DNA of 64,000 bases from assembly GCA_025345505.1 (NCBI GenBank), contig JANVCC010000130.1, positions 5,833,366 through 5,897,365 on the forward strand, read 5' to 3'. The notes below the pieces were generated by a model. It was not told where the DNA came from. It made no database searches and saw nothing but the letters and a program-made list of their open reading frames with translations. This DNA is from Todiramphus chloris collaris (Eukaryota; Chordata; Aves; Coraciiformes; Alcedinidae). This document shows, piece by piece, positions 39,601-54,600 of the stretch (the first letter of the stretch is position 1; each line of letters begins with the position of its first letter). Made by a program: the position numbers and the translations under genes.

Positions 39601-42600
39601 TGAGGACTACCCCTACCAGGGTTTTCTTTTTGTTACTGACACCGAGGTGAAAGGTTTGTGTTCTCTTTTAGTGACCTTCGTGTGACTACCCTTAGTAAAG
39701 TCATAGCTGTACTTTGCAGCCCTGCTAAGCACCGAGTGGAGATTATTCTTGGAAAACCTCTGCCTTCAGTGGCAAAGGACTTGAAAATGCTCTTATGCTC
39801 TAGGTCAGTAAAGCAGCTGCACTCACCTCAGTATTGGAGACAATGTGGTATCGGACAAGCTCCAGCAACTTCCATGAACCCTACCAAACCAGAAAAGAGG
39901 CTGTTCTAGACCAAAATGAGTCATGCAAACCCAACCTGGCCTGTTGAGAGGACACAGGGATGAGAATGACATCACTAGCTGATGGACCAGAAACTCTGGG
40001 TCAGTGGTGGTGCTTAGCTTGTGGCATATACCCTGCCACTCCATGCCGTCACCCCTACATCACCTTTTATTTTGGCATGGGCCTTTCACAACTTACATGT
40101 GTGGTGTCCAGGAGACAGGACATGAATATCCACCTCCTGGGACCCACTCGCAGTCTCCCAGGTAATGGGGCCCTTGTGGTATCTTGACTATTACAACCAA
40201 GAGTGACACCTTACAGGATAGGGTTTAGGGCTTTTTCCATGTGACTATCTGGGCAATAGCAATGGAGCCTGGTGTCGGGGGGATCATCATCACTTTATAC
40301 GATGGGAGATGCCAAATCCTGTTCCTCTCTAGGTGTCATTTTGCTCTTTGTTAGAAATAGCTTAAGCCTTGATCATAGAAGCTTAGTTTAGATGAACACT
40401 GGACAGTGTAGGTATGTATCTGCTATATATCTACATATATAGCTGCTGAGAAAGATTTCTGTTCTATAAAAGCATACCTCTGCAGAGAGCAGGTAGTCCA
40501 GAGCCTCAGTTTTCATATTGCTCAAAGCCTCGTTACTTGGAACAAAGACTGTGTAAGGCCTGTTGTCCTGCTGTAAATCTATTCCCAGGCCAGTTTTCTG
40601 TTGTGGTTTAAATATAAAAGTGAAATTGCATATTAATATTGAAGAACAGCTGATAATAGCCTTATGGAATAGATTTTTTGTATCCTTACCTCTATCAAAG
40701 ATGTAAATTGGCTGTATCTTCCATTATCTCGAAGTACTGACATTATAGTTTCCTGAAATATGATGAAAGTAAGATTTTAGTTAGGAACATGGAACAAACA
40801 ACAATTCTTACAAGACACTTATAGAGTTACTATATGAGTCTCAGTTATTACGGACTGAATACGTGTGGGTTGTCTGGGTGGCTGGTTGTGTCTGGAAATG
40901 GCTGAGAGGATAGCTCTCTTCTCCTAGTGCTATACTGCCTTAGAGTTGGAGTTTGTCAATTGTCCTGAAATACTGTGTAGTCACAGAACATACAAACAGT
41001 GCGTGTATGAGGAAAGTGTTGTTACAACTTTTATTCCCAATGAGAAAGGGCAGAGAAAGAAAATATTTGCAAAAACACGATATAAAGAAGGGAATTCTCA
41101 AGAAAGTATGCTAAACAGTGCACCAAAAAACCCAAGGTATCCAACATTATCAGTTTTTATATTAGCCTTCTGAGGGGAGGGATTGTTGGTATGAATATAA
41201 GTCTTGCCTGACTTTTATCTATTGCCCGATTTATATGGATCTGTTTGATTGGGTTCAGAGGAGGGCCACGAAGATGATCAGAGGGCTGGAACTCCTTTTC
41301 TATGAAGACAGGCTGAGAGAGTTGAGGTTGTTCAGCCTGGGGAAGAGAAGGCTCTGGAGAGACCTTATTGTAGTCTTCCAGTACCTGAAGCACAGGTGGA
41401 AGGACATTTTGCAAGGGTTTGTAGTGATAGGATGAGGGGTAATGACCTCAAACTGGAAGAGAGTAGTTTTAGATTAGAAATTAAGAAGCTCTTCACTATG
41501 AGGGTGGTGAGACTCTGGAATAGGTTGTCCAGGGAAATTGTAGATGCTGCATCACTGTATGTGTTCAAGACCAGGTTGGATGGAGCTTTGAGCAATGTGT
41601 CCTAGTGGAAGGTGCCCCTGCCCGTGGCAGGGGGTTTGGAGCTAGATCATATTTTACGTCCCTTCCAACCCAAGCCATTCTATGATACGATTCTCTGATC
41701 TGTCCAGATGTCTATCCTTTTAGTATGTTGTTCTGGAGTTCAGTGGGATGTGGTGATCATGACTGCCATTTTCTCAAGGAACCACGGAAATGCAGTGAGG
41801 ACAACCAAATCCTCCATGGGACAGGTTAGCAGAAGAGCAAATGTCTGTTTGCTGTGAAAACTGTGTCGTTACCTTTCACTTCAAGTGTTGCTTCTCTGAA
41901 TTGATGCACAGTGGCTCAGCAGAGTTTGTCAGCTCCTGCCAGTCATCCTCCTTTGCATTCAATTAATGCAAAACTATTTTAACAAAGTCTGACATTGCAC
42001 ATGTATAGCTTATGGCTCACCTCTTTGCTGCTTTCAAATGTTGGCTTCATGTTGTCCATGGCTTTGTCAATGATGTGCAAAATCCCATTGGAAGCAATAA
42101 TATTTCCCTGTAATAATTTGCCTTTCCTCCTTCCTCCTTGGATTCGAATTCTGAATTGATTATCCTGAAAGAAGCCAGACAATGGATAGTCAGCTCAATA
42201 TTATGGAATGACAACGGAGTGAGTATGCATGTTGTATGGTCTAACACCCCCTCCACTGCTGGACACCTGGGCTGCTTAAATCTGTGGATGCTAAAGGTTG
42301 TTTCCAGTGCTTGTCAAGGAAATGGAAAAAATGCCTTTGCCTTTGGATCAGGATGGTGTTATTTTGTTCCAGGACAGAAGTTCAGAAGAGAAACAGGGAC
42401 AGACCCCGTGGGAAGAGCAGTGTACCTAAAAAGGCTCTGATGCCTGCTAGTAATAAAAATCTGTCAGGAAATGGTTTTAAATGTGTTTGTACTGAAAGGG
42501 TCAACTCCCATAATCTTAACAGACTACACAGCCCATTTCCTTATATTATATGTATATTTAAAACAACAAAATATTGCTGATTCTGCACTGTACTGAAGCC

Positions 42601-45600
42601 TGCAGGAAACTAACAAGCTTCAGACAGCAATGATATTTTCCTGTTACAAAAAGTGTGCACTCATTAAAGAACATAGACCTCTTTTACTCAGATGACACTG
42701 ATCTACAACAAAAACATAAGTACTACTTGGTTTCAGCCTTCATGTAGGCTAAGTCATTAAGAATCATTTAAAGGACAAAGTAAAATAATTCTAGAATATA
42801 AAGTCTAGTATGTCAGCTGTAGAGAACAAATTTTTTAAGCTGTGGGATCAGACTGCCCTGATGTTTATTGACATCAAATAAGCTGGGCTACTGATGAACT
42901 TTATTCCATATTTTTCATGATAAATTGCCATGTGCATTTTATTTATGCTGATGACTTCTATTTGTTGCATCATTCAAAGGATGCTGATGCTCAGTGGGAG
43001 GTGGGATCTGCAGTGCAGTTGGTGCTTTCTCTGTGTGAGCACAGGTTTCCAGTGCAAGCTCTGGGCTTTGTCCCTTCCCATGTCCCTTCCTTCTTCACCT
43101 GGGTTCTCTTCATGAGCTCTCCCCACTCCCAGCTCTGTTGACCATGCATATAAATTGAAGATGACTTGATTTTAGCAAACCTTTTAGAGTGTGATAGATC
43201 TGTGATAGATCGCTAAGTCAGTCAGTGGTGATGCATCTTAAGGGTAGAGTAGTATTCTTTCTGAAATAGGCTGGAAGGCCACTTACCTTTTCTCCCTTTG
43301 ATATCTCTCCTGACTTGCCAGTCAAAGTATATATAACATTAGTATTATTCAAGCTACTGGTATTCAACTGACCAGCAATTACATGGAGCTTCACAAAGTA
43401 CTGTGCTTTCTGCTTATTATTCAGAAGATCCTTTATCTAGAAGAGCAGAAGAACAGAGATTTATTTCAATGCAGGCTTCATCTAAAAATAACCTCTGGGT
43501 GAATGCCTTTTTTTTTTTTTCTTTTTTTTTTTNNNNNNNNNNNNNNNNNNNNNNNNNNNNNNNNNNNNNNNNNNNNNNNNNNNNNNNNNNNNNNNNNNNN
43601 NNNNNNNNNNNNNNNNNNNNNNNNNNNNNNNNAGTCTGAAACAAATGGAGGCCTCTCTTGGTTTCAATTCAGGTCAGATTACACCCTCATACCCCTGCAA
43701 ATGCCTCCAGAGTTATCCTGATTTCAGGGGAAGGTAGTGGATGCTGACCCCTTGCATGTCAGACTACCTTTTAAAAAAAAAAAACAAAAAACCCAAAACT
43801 TAACTTTTTTTTAATCACCCTTACATAAAAGGTGACCTGTAGGCCTCCCTGCTGAAAATTCAGATCTTAATTCAGGCCCTGTCACAAACAAGTGAAAAAA
43901 CCTTGAGCATAGCCATGTAGAACAACCCAAAATTTACTTGAGACATTACTGTATTCTAGCCTGACTTGCCAAATTATTTTGTTTTTCTTTAAAGGAGGAA
44001 AAAGTCAGTCTCTGGTCCTTAGATTTAAAAGTATCCAGAATTGTGCTAGAGCAAAAAGTTCTTCTGGATCTGTTGCATCAAAACACTTATAACATAGATG
44101 AGATTTCTGAAGGAGCCATATACCCCGCAGTTTAAAATCCTCTCTGTTGTTTACTTACATTTACACCTTTGAGCCCCTTGTTTGTTGGCACAAGCACAGT
44201 AAATGGTCCCAGGTTACTCAACGGCCATTCATAGACATTTTCTTATAAGGAGAGAGGAAAATAAAGAAGTTTTTAATGCGTATTGAATATCTCCTTGGAG
44301 GAAGGGACTGTGTTATAGGAATAAGAAATCACTATCTGTGTTTATTACATGTTAATCTAAGATTCTAAAATCCAAGTTGTTGAAAGATGAGAGGCGGATG
44401 GGATGTGAAATCCAGGTGCTGCTGCATATTTGACACAGGGTGAGACACAGAACATTCAGAATGCTTCTGACACCCTGGATTCTGAGACACACAGACCAGG
44501 CTGATGGACATGAAAACACTATTTCTTTGGAGGTGTACCTTTTACAGGAAGATGGCTACCTGCTTTAAATCAATTCAGTCATCATGGTGTGAGGGCTATG
44601 CTGCTGATAACCTGCTGGTAATGCAAATATCAGCAAACACGTAGCTGGTAATACAAGCTGAGGTACCAAAAGTTAATTAATTTGCTACACAGATGGTATT
44701 TCTGTTTCCAAGACAGCAGCAGCGACCACTCATTCTGTAGCTGAAGGCATTAAATATTTATAACATTTGTCTCTTTTTCCAGAGGTTTAAAATCAGAACT
44801 AAAACTGTCTTTACATTCTTTATAGGTATGTCGCATTGTATGCCTCAAAATTAATAAGCTGTCTTACAAAACAACGTGGACTTTCTGCCTTGGTTTTTGA
44901 AAGACATTAATGTGATGTGAATGTATTGTAAAATAACTTGTGCAGTTAACGTGTCTTTGTAGCTTCTGGCTGATAAATCAAATGGCACATTTATGTCCAA
45001 AACTTAACCAAAGAACATAAAATCTGGATTGTTATTAAAAACTGGTGGCACCCAGCAGGTCAGGTGCTTTTCTGGCACATAAGAAACAACACACAGAAAA
45101 ACTGCAGCTGATCTCTCAGGGCTGAGGCACTGGATTTCAGTGCTTGGTACTGAATGTGAAGGTCACTGCCTGGCTTTGTCTTGGATTCTTATTCTATGCT
45201 AGTCAGGAATTCAGGGTCTCTAACTGCTGGGCTTGGTGAAAAGGACTGAGCAAATGATAATAAACAGGAGAGAATTTTTAAGTTCTAGCAGTGTTTGTTC
45301 ATAGCTCACATTTGTGGCCATGCAAGAGAAGATGATGAAGACAGTTGCACTGCTCTTTTCATGAGGTTGCTGCAGTAACTGGGAAAGGCTGGAAGCTGTG
45401 AGCCCTGTCAGGGCCTCCACCTCACTTCGGCAGGCAGTTTGGAAACCTGGAGACCTCCCCAACCTGTGGCAGAGGTGAGCTGGTGGAGTGTCCTGAGGGT
45501 GATGGAGGCCATGGATGGGATCAGGCTCTTCCCCATGTCTCTTCCCTGGTGGAAGCAATGCCACTGCTTATGGCTGGGGACTGCCGAAGAGGGACGCAGG

Positions 45601-48600
45601 TGGGAGTCCTGATGTATTTGGTGGACTTCTGTGCATTGTTCTAGATCAAATCTGGACGATCCAAATCAATAGGGGAAGGGAGGGAGAGGAAGCGGGATGA
45701 TCCCCTTATGGGGCAAAACCCGCTGGTGATACAAATAATATGTCAGGGTTGCGGGAACTTTTATCACTTGTGTTTGGAAATTCTTGTAGATTGCACATCA
45801 TAGTGAACAGAGGCAGCTTTAGGTGGTCAGAGGGAGTCTGTGGTGAGTAGTGTGTGTGCTGTGTCATGCTGTTAGTGGGAGGGAGCACTGGGGGAGGGTG
45901 AGGCAAGATCAACCTACCTAGCAGGGGCTGACTGCTTGCATGTAGTCGCTTACCCATGAGCAATAAGGCAGATGTCAGCTTGTCTTGCCACCGTCCTCCC
46001 ACTTCGATATTCAGATCCCGGAGACGCTCCATGATGTTTCCGTAGCACACAAACCCATTCCCTATGGAGCCCTTCTCACATGTACACCTGTGAAGGGATC
46101 ATCATTTTAGTTGTGGACTGATACTTTGTGATGTCAGTGAGGTTTTAGCTAAACTTGCTCCAGGGTTTACTTAATTGCTTCTCTGAAGGCATTCTCAGGA
46201 AACACCAATGCATTTTAGTTTAACTTTTGCTTCTGTAAAGTATGCCAGTGTGTGGGGCAGCCTGGTGTCTGCTTGCCTAATGTGATGTTTTTCTGTCAGC
46301 CGGGCCAGGAGGCCCCTTTCTATAGGGGCTATATGATGCCCCTGGCTGCAGTGCAGTCTCTGGTCCCCAAATGTTGTGGTTGTTGGAGCCTATAGCATAA
46401 ATATGTGTGATGCCACCTCTGGAGCAGGGAGGCAATTGTGTGAAGCCTCCATTTACTATGTGGGACTCGGCAGGATTAATGGTAGCTATGTTTGAAGGGA
46501 GTGATGGCAGCTCATAAATCCTTGTGATAGCTGTATGGAACTGGTAGGAAAAGGCAGGCAGGGATGTCAGTCCTTTCAACAAAGCAAAGTGGTTGTTTGT
46601 TATCCTGCCATTTAAGTAATGCGACCATTTTGAGCAATGGTACTTGTACTTTAACATTATATTTTTTTTCTGAAGCTACTGGAGCACGAAATGTCATGCT
46701 TTTCCAGATGTATGCTTTATGCTGCTGCTCTCTGTCTGCACTGGAAATAGCCTCTCATCTGTAATACCCTGGCTGCCCCCTGAGGACTTCAGCCTCTGAG
46801 GTGTCACTTATGTATGGCTGATCCAGTCCTATGTTTGTCCAAAGCAAACTCAGGTTGTGGTGGCCATGAGAGTGACAGGCAATGCCTTGAGATGGGCTTG
46901 CTGTCCTCACTACTTGGGATGAGCCGCATTGGAAGCAGAGTGTTGCAGCCAAGGCAAAATCTAATGGAAATTTTTGGAAGAACAAGTCTCAGTCTGACAT
47001 TTTCTGTCCTATGAGGGAGGGAACATGCCTCAAAAAAACCTGAATATTATGGCCATGAAAGATATCAGCATTGCAAGAGAGGCAGAGAAAAAAATGTTGG
47101 TTGTCAATGTGATTGCTTGCCATTAGGTGCTGATGGATAAAAGTGTTTGTGAGATTCAGAGAGCAGCTACAACTTCAGTGTGCCTTGACCTTGTGTCAGC
47201 CTGACTATTTACCAGGACAGGTGGTTAGTGCTTTCTAAAATACCTGGACGCTAAGCCTGCCTCAATGAGAGAGGCCTCTGATGCCAGATGACTTTGGCAA
47301 CTTCATCTCTTTCTGTTGAAGCCTTCAGAAAACCAGCCCCTGCATAGCTGCTGCTGGGGGACTGGCTGGAGGTGTTAGCTCAGTCATTGACTCATCTTCA
47401 AGGCTAAAATTAAAGCGGGTACTTGTCAACACATAGCCCGCACAGAAAGAAACCCTAACTATATTTAGAAGGCTAAACAACTACATGGTATGTGTTGTCA
47501 AACATTGGCTTTTAATAGCGCTTTTCCTTATTAAGTCTCCAGGATGTTCAGTATTCATACAAGCCCTATCCGTATCACCTCTCTGGACATTTCTTTTCTA
47601 AAACCATCTTTGGAAAAGAAATATTACTCCACACAAGCAAAAGATGTTCCTTATATAACTAATGGCCAAATAGTTTGCTGGTTCTTACAAATACGCATCT
47701 GCCCCTCATACCCCGCAGTAGTATCAACCTGATGCCAAATCATCTGTTTCACACGTATGGTCTTTACTGTGGCTATTTCTCTGGTGATACCAATATTATT
47801 TGAAAATCCCCACGGTTCCTGCAGTCTGAGGGGCTGCATATAGACTCAGAAGGGTTGTGGGATTTTGACCAAGAGACTCAAGATTTGATGATTCCTGGTC
47901 TTGGGTAAAAATAGCAGTGTAAAATTTAGGTAAAAATACCTAAATTTTTAGGATGCAATTCTGTTGGTGAGCCCTCTTTTTAAGGGGATGTCTTGGGAAG
48001 AGGATATGACTGTGGAGCCCAGATGAAGGGTTTAGGGCTGGGAGAGAGGAGCAGCGTCGCTTTGGAAGCTGACCTCTTTCTTCTGATGCAAGTATTGCTG
48101 TACATAGTCTCCTTCACTTCTGAACAGAGAATAAAAACCCTGAAATTTCAAAGGAGTTGAGGAATAGTTTAGTAGAAAAAAGAAACTACCCTTGAAATAT
48201 TGTATGTGTCAAGCCAAGGTTTAAAAATTAACCTCTCCTCTTTCAGCAAATTGTCAAAAAGAAGCAGGTGGTTAAGCACAGTAATGTTTTTGGCTAACAT
48301 TTCCAAGGTCACAGTGAACTGCAGAAATACCTGTGTAGTTTGAAACTTGTTTTCTGAGGTCAATATTGCTAGTAACAGAGTGGGTGTCCAGTAATATGGT
48401 TTGGAGTTAACTGCCAAAGGAAAGCATTTAGCAATTATAGATTAGCACCTGTTGCATGGGATTAGATCCTTCAAGCTGTCTGTCCCCTCACCCCTCGTGA
48501 TGAAGTAATTTACTCTGTGTGACTGAGTTTGGGAGCTGACTAGATCAGTTTTGTCCTCGCTTTGTCTGGAGGGTCTGTTTTGCAACTCATACTGCATATG

Positions 48601-51600
48601 GCTTTATAGGTTTTGCTTTGAAAGCACTGCATACTGTACAGGCTGGATGCCTCTGGAGAGGGACAGCTTCACAACAAACTCTGCTGGACTGTTTAAACTT
48701 AATAGTTTAATATTTTCCTAGTGTGCTGCATAGATAGTATATGCAGGACTGAAATAGGCAGGAACTGTCACTAGCTTACTTGGGAGGGGAAATAGAATGG
48801 TAACTCTCTGGAAAAGGGGAGCTCAGCTTTCTGTTTCTATTTTACCTGAAGCTCTTATAATAGAGGTTTGGTTTATGAAGCTGCTAATTTTTACATTGAA
48901 GACACAGTGAAAATAAGAGCTGGATTTAAAAAGCCAAATACTTGAGTTGAGCCGAGGGAAAGCTAGTTCTACATGGAAACGAAAGAGTTTATGGTCTAAT
49001 ATGCAGTGTAATTTTGCACCAGTTGAAGCTTCATAGCTTCTGGGCAAGGCTAAACATAATTACCATTCTGAAGCAATGCTATAGAAGGTGTCAGCAGTCA
49101 CTCAGGAAAGATCCATATGGGAACAGAAACAGAGACAATCTTGATTTTTCAGGAGGTTGTTATGTTCAAAAACTAAATGTTTGTCTTTTCGACATCTTTG
49201 TCTGTATAAGAGCTTTATTCCTGTAGCAATCACTTGGTTCTGGAGAAAGTAAAAGTGACTCTATGTGGGGGAAACCAACAGCACAGTTGTGTATTTAATA
49301 CACCCAAACCCAAAAGAAATGAAACAGCGCAAGTTTGTGGCCTCTGTTACAGCTTTGTATTTTAGAGGAAGTAAAACAGCACATGGAAACAAGCCCACCC
49401 GAATATATTTAAAATCTGAGATGAAGCCAGACTGGTGTCTGCCACTTATGAGAAACAATTTGCTGTGTCCACATTTACCAATCAATGATTTTATTTGCAA
49501 AGATTCTCTTTTATAAATAGATTTTTCTTAGTTGGACACTACTTAGTATAGTTCCCGTTTCTTGCCAAATAGATAGTTTTAGCTTGATTTGAATCCAATT
49601 TCTTCCTTCTGTATTTGTTTTTGCATTGAAAGTCACCGAATGGACAATGTACAAATCAATTGTGTCCTCCCCATCATAAATTTTTAATTTTCCCATTCTA
49701 AAATTTTCAAAACTCCTTCAGCTGTTGAAAATTGAGTTGCAATAGTTAAACACTGACAAATTAATAAATAAAGGTCCTGATTTATGTCATTTGAGGTTTT
49801 ATTTGAATTTTCAACTCCTGTTGTGCAATATAGTAGTATACTATACTAAGTATGGTATAAATATGTATGAGATGCAGTTTGAGTAGTACAGTGAGCTGTA
49901 GATATGAACTAGGGGATATTCAAGATAAATGTGTTTTATATTCACAATAGCTTAAGTAAAAGTGATGCTGATATTGCGCTGTATGAGTAAGCTGCATGAT
50001 GAAGCAAGAACCGGAAGAATTCTCTCCCAAGTGAATGAATGTTCTTTCTCTATGTAGGTATATATAAAAAATAATTTGTTCCCAACTTACAACTAATAGC
50101 CTGTGTTGTCTGTCACATTTAAACTCCCAGCTCCTGAAAACTAATGTTTTAGGGAAATCTCTTTAAACCTAGTACTAGCTGTCACTAGGCTATAGGAACA
50201 TGTAATCCAAATTGTGTGGTTTAAGATAGCTTTGTTAAGTTTAGAGTTAAAGCTTCCTTTCTTTCTAACGTCTGTGTAGAAAATTTGTGCACGGGAAAAC
50301 CAAGTCTGCCAGAGGTTCAGCAGTTTCCCACGTGCTTGACTCAAGGCTTTGAGGAATCGGCCAAGGTTGGTGTTGCTTTCACAGTATGGGGGTCAGATTC
50401 CCTGGTATTAGTATACTAAAAAGAGCCAGGGATCCAGCGCTGTCCCATGATAATTAATGCTGATTAATTTTTAGCATGCTGCCTGGCATGTTTCTGGCCC
50501 ACACCAAGTAATATTTTCTCAGGCAGTGCCCAGGCACTGTTGAAGGGATAGCATGTGCCAGGGACCTCTGCCAAGAGGCAGTTACTCTCTTTTGGAAGAA
50601 GAGACTTTAGCTGCAAGCCAGCCCATGCCGCTTGCCCTGAGAAACAGAAAAGAGGTCTTGGTCCTTTTTATTTACTAGTGTAGAAATGACCTCTGAATGC
50701 TATAAAAATAAAACTTAGTAGGTATTAGCAATTGGACTGATGAAATCAAACACTATGCTAATTGGTTGACCTTAACCCCATTAAATCTTGTAATTTGTCC
50801 TTAATAAAGAAACCATTAATGATAACTTCAGGAGGTGTTCATCCACTGGATTTATTTTACTAGGGAGAGGAAGTTAAAAACTAGGTGAAAGCAAAGACTC
50901 ACGTAATCTGTCCTGGTGCAACCATTGAACATTTAGCTTTTTTATGGCAGGTGTTGTTTGTTTCACAGATGTTCATCATGCTGCATCCTTTCCCAGGTAC
51001 AAAGTTTGTGTAATGCTCCTTGCATTCACAGTGAGACTAAATCAAAAGGATGAGAGAGAAAAATTAGGTATGCACAAAATGTGTATTTTCAGTGCACTTT
51101 CTGTAACTAGGGTCTACAGACAATGAGCTTCCAAAGCCTTAGTTAATCATCTGGTGAGTCAAGATGCAAGTGTAAAACTTATCCATATTTATACAGCTCT
51201 CTTCTAGGTTTTATCTGCTTTATAAAACTGACTCTCGGATAAATTTCATTCAGATAAAGCCCTTTAGATTAACTTCTGTGACCAGAGAACATTTAAAATC
51301 ATTGTGAGTTGGTCGGATTTTTTACCTCTGTTCCCACAGCCCTCTGCCTCCTCAAATGGGTGCTGATGCATGTTATTAATCAGCAAGGTGTATCAGCACT
51401 TGTATGAATGTGAACTGCAGGACAGCCCTGGGTGACTGACTCCCGTTTTGGCTCTTCAGGGTGTCCAGGCAAACCAGGCATGACCTTCTGAAGTCTTGCT
51501 TTCTTGGTGGCAGGAGATTTACACACAGAAACCTGAGCCAGTTCCTGACAGCGTGAATAATACAAAGTCTTTATATGGTACCTTTCATTGGTAGTTCTCA

Positions 51601-54600
51601 AAGACTCAGATTTCTTCTTTCCTAAATACATTTGCTGTGGGCATTTATCTGTGGTACCTGTGTAAGGATCCTACTGGTCCTACAAACTTCCTTTGGTCAG
51701 AGAAAAAAAATTGTAAGAAGCTTCATTTCAGTGCCTTCATTTTGTGCAGGCAAATCTGAGCCAAAAAGCACCTCATATATACATAGGGAGGTAAAGAGAC
51801 TCAGTCCTGGTCACTGACAGGGCTTCTGTCAAAGCTAGGAGTTCAGCTTGACTTCTCTGAGGCCTGTTCCCATACCCTCATGGCTTCTTTTTGGAAAGAA
51901 AGCATTATTCCTTCCTAGGCAATAGATGTAGGAAGTGTCTGGGGCACCCATTCATCACTAACCTTTCCTGGACCATCGTATATGCAGTTGGTAGACTGCA
52001 CAGGACAATTCCCATATGTTGCTTGGCAAGGGTCTATGGGTAAGCAGACTTGACCGTCCCCTCTGTAGCCTTCTTGACAAGTACATTTATGCTGATTTGG
52101 TCCAAGGTAAATGCAGTCAGCATTAGGATCGCAGACCTTTTTGGAGCATGGGTTGATAGCTTGTGAAAAAGGAAGTAAATAAATTATTCCACACTGTTCT
52201 GAAAGAAGACGAGGACGTGCCAGAGCACCTCCATGCCAAACAAAGCCTGGGTAGACTAAACTTCTCATAACAGACAAGTCTGAAGTATCGTGGCGGCATG
52301 AAGACAGAAGGGAGGAATGTGTTTATACTAACATGGCAACCGTTTGCTTTTGAACAGAAATGATCTCTTAACTTGGCAAATAGAGTTATAAACAGATTAA
52401 AATACGTAATGTGTTAATTAAAATATCACAACTATTTCCTTGTTGTCTGGTGGATTTTAACTAGAGAAGGTCAGGTAGGTGGTATGAGGTCTGTACAGGC
52501 TTTAAGTGCATGTTAGTTGGTTGGAAAATATTTCTCAATACAATAGACCTTTGTAGTTTATTTTCTGGTAATTAAACAATATAATGTCTTCTGTTCAGCT
52601 CTATGGAAAAACTGGTCAGCAACTACTTTAGTTGAGTCTTCCGCAATGCTGTAGTTTCAGGACTGGACTGGAAGGTCAGTAATTATTTGGTTTTGTGTGG
52701 GTTTTTTTGGTTGTGTGTTTTTTGGTGGGTTGTTTTTGTTGTTGTTGGTTTTTTTGTTGTTGTTGTTGGGGTTTTTTTTTTTTTTTGGCAATGGGCATTG
52801 CTTGTTCTTGTTCAAAATCCATCAGTGTTTGGACAGCATCTTCTCACACTTTTGTGTCCAGCTTAGGATATGGTTAAGCACACATTGTAGCTAGAAGATG
52901 GCAGGCCCTGGACTCCCCTGTCTTCCCCTCTAGTCCTCCCACTCTTCCCCCTCAGCTGGGACTGAGAGAGGTGTCAATGTTCAGCTTTGCTCTTTCAAGC
53001 CTTCTCTTCTATTCTGGTGTGAAATTGTGCACTCACATGTATTCACATGCTCAAATTGACCATAAGCAATTCTACCTCCAAGCTGAGTCTAGGGCATCCA
53101 CTGCTATCCTCACTTACTTAGCTGTGCTGGAGATGCTTGTTCTCTGCTTCCCAGACAGGCAATTATAAAAGACATTAGCTTAAGCCACAGGTGATCCCAG
53201 CATCTAAAGGCACTGGGACAGAGGACCAACATGCATACAGGCTGCATCAGTACAAATCCCAAGAGAGGCAGGGTTACTAGCATCCTCCCTCTCTTCTGGT
53301 TGCTGCAATTTCTTTGTGTCTTGCTTGGCTATGCTACCTACTAGAAGAACTTTTCATATATCTTGCTCTCAGATGTTTAAGCCTATTCAGAGAGGATTCC
53401 ACCATAGTTAGGACTAAGATGACTGAAAGCAAGTACTCCCAGAGAGGATAAGAAGTAATGTACTGGTGGCCTGATCCAGGACAACATTTGCTCAATAGTG
53501 TTTCCAACGTCAGATACAGCAGTTTGCTTCCTTGACAATTGGTCTAGAAAGAAGAGCTGGTGCTGTAAGACATAATGTAAGTAAAGGAAAGAAAATCTGG
53601 ACTCTTGTAGTACAATTAATTTGAACATTTAATGGCAAGTCTGGGAGTCTATAAAGACAACTTTAAGGTAGACTTTTACCTCTAGCTGAGATCCTATTAA
53701 CTTTAGCCTTCCTATTTTTCATTAAACAAAGTGAGCTTTATTTGTCTGTAGAGTTTATGCTTAGTGATGAAGCTGAGTCACTACATGATTGATATTCAAT
53801 AAATACAAGGCCTTGGTTCCTGTTGTTGATTCTTATGGAAGCAAGCTATGAGGTTGAACTTCAGCAAGTAGAGGGACAGGAGAGGAGTGGATTTGTAAGC
53901 ACTGCTGACTCAGTATCCACACTGGGTATTTCAAGGGGGTTTACTAACTTTACTCTGGTTGTGTGGACTGAAGCATGTTAGCAATGGGACTGATATGCTT
54001 CTGAAGCACATTTTAGGGTTCAGTGTCATCCTGAAGGAATCTAGTTTGTGCACATGAGACTGCTTTGGGATATGAACCCAAGAACAATTAGATGGTGAGA
54101 TTTGGTTGAAAAGCACACTCTGAGTATTACAACTATATCTGAGTAATACAAAGAACTTGGTGGACATGAAAACTACTCACGTTCGCATTGTGAACCATCC
54201 CCGTGGTAGCTGGGCAGACACGTGCATTGCAGCTGTCTTCCATCCTCGCCTGAGGCAGTACATCTGGAGTTTGCAGGGCACTGTAAGGCCTCACATTCAG
54301 CTATTGCTGAGGGACAGAGTGCAACAGGTTAAGCTCTGTCTGCACGCCATGCCAGGAGACATTGTGTTCTACAGTATACTGGTTGAAAGTACCCCTGATT
54401 TAGGGACCGTCAATCCCATTGCTGTCATAATTTTTCTGGCAACTGAAGTGGTGATGAGAGTTACGGAAGCTTAACCACAGAGGTTGAGGGTCAGTGTATT
54501 TTTAGTTGCTGTAGAGTGACTAACATGAGACTAATTTTACATTCATCCTTACTGAACTCTATGAGAGCTGTTGAATATAACTTATATAGAAAACAGTCTA

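Noticed and set aside
41157..41595. Minus-strand open frames over the CR1 fragment
   Set aside because: They are the antisense of the CR1 element, not separate genes.
45220..46050. Two 114-codon minus-strand frames near exon 10
   Set aside because: One contains exon 10 and reads through its donor into intron; the other has no family similarity I can see.
52697..52894. Frame encoding a hydrophobic Leu/Phe/Val run that looks like a membrane segment
   Set aside because: The hydrophobic run is produced by the T/G-rich low-complexity tract.
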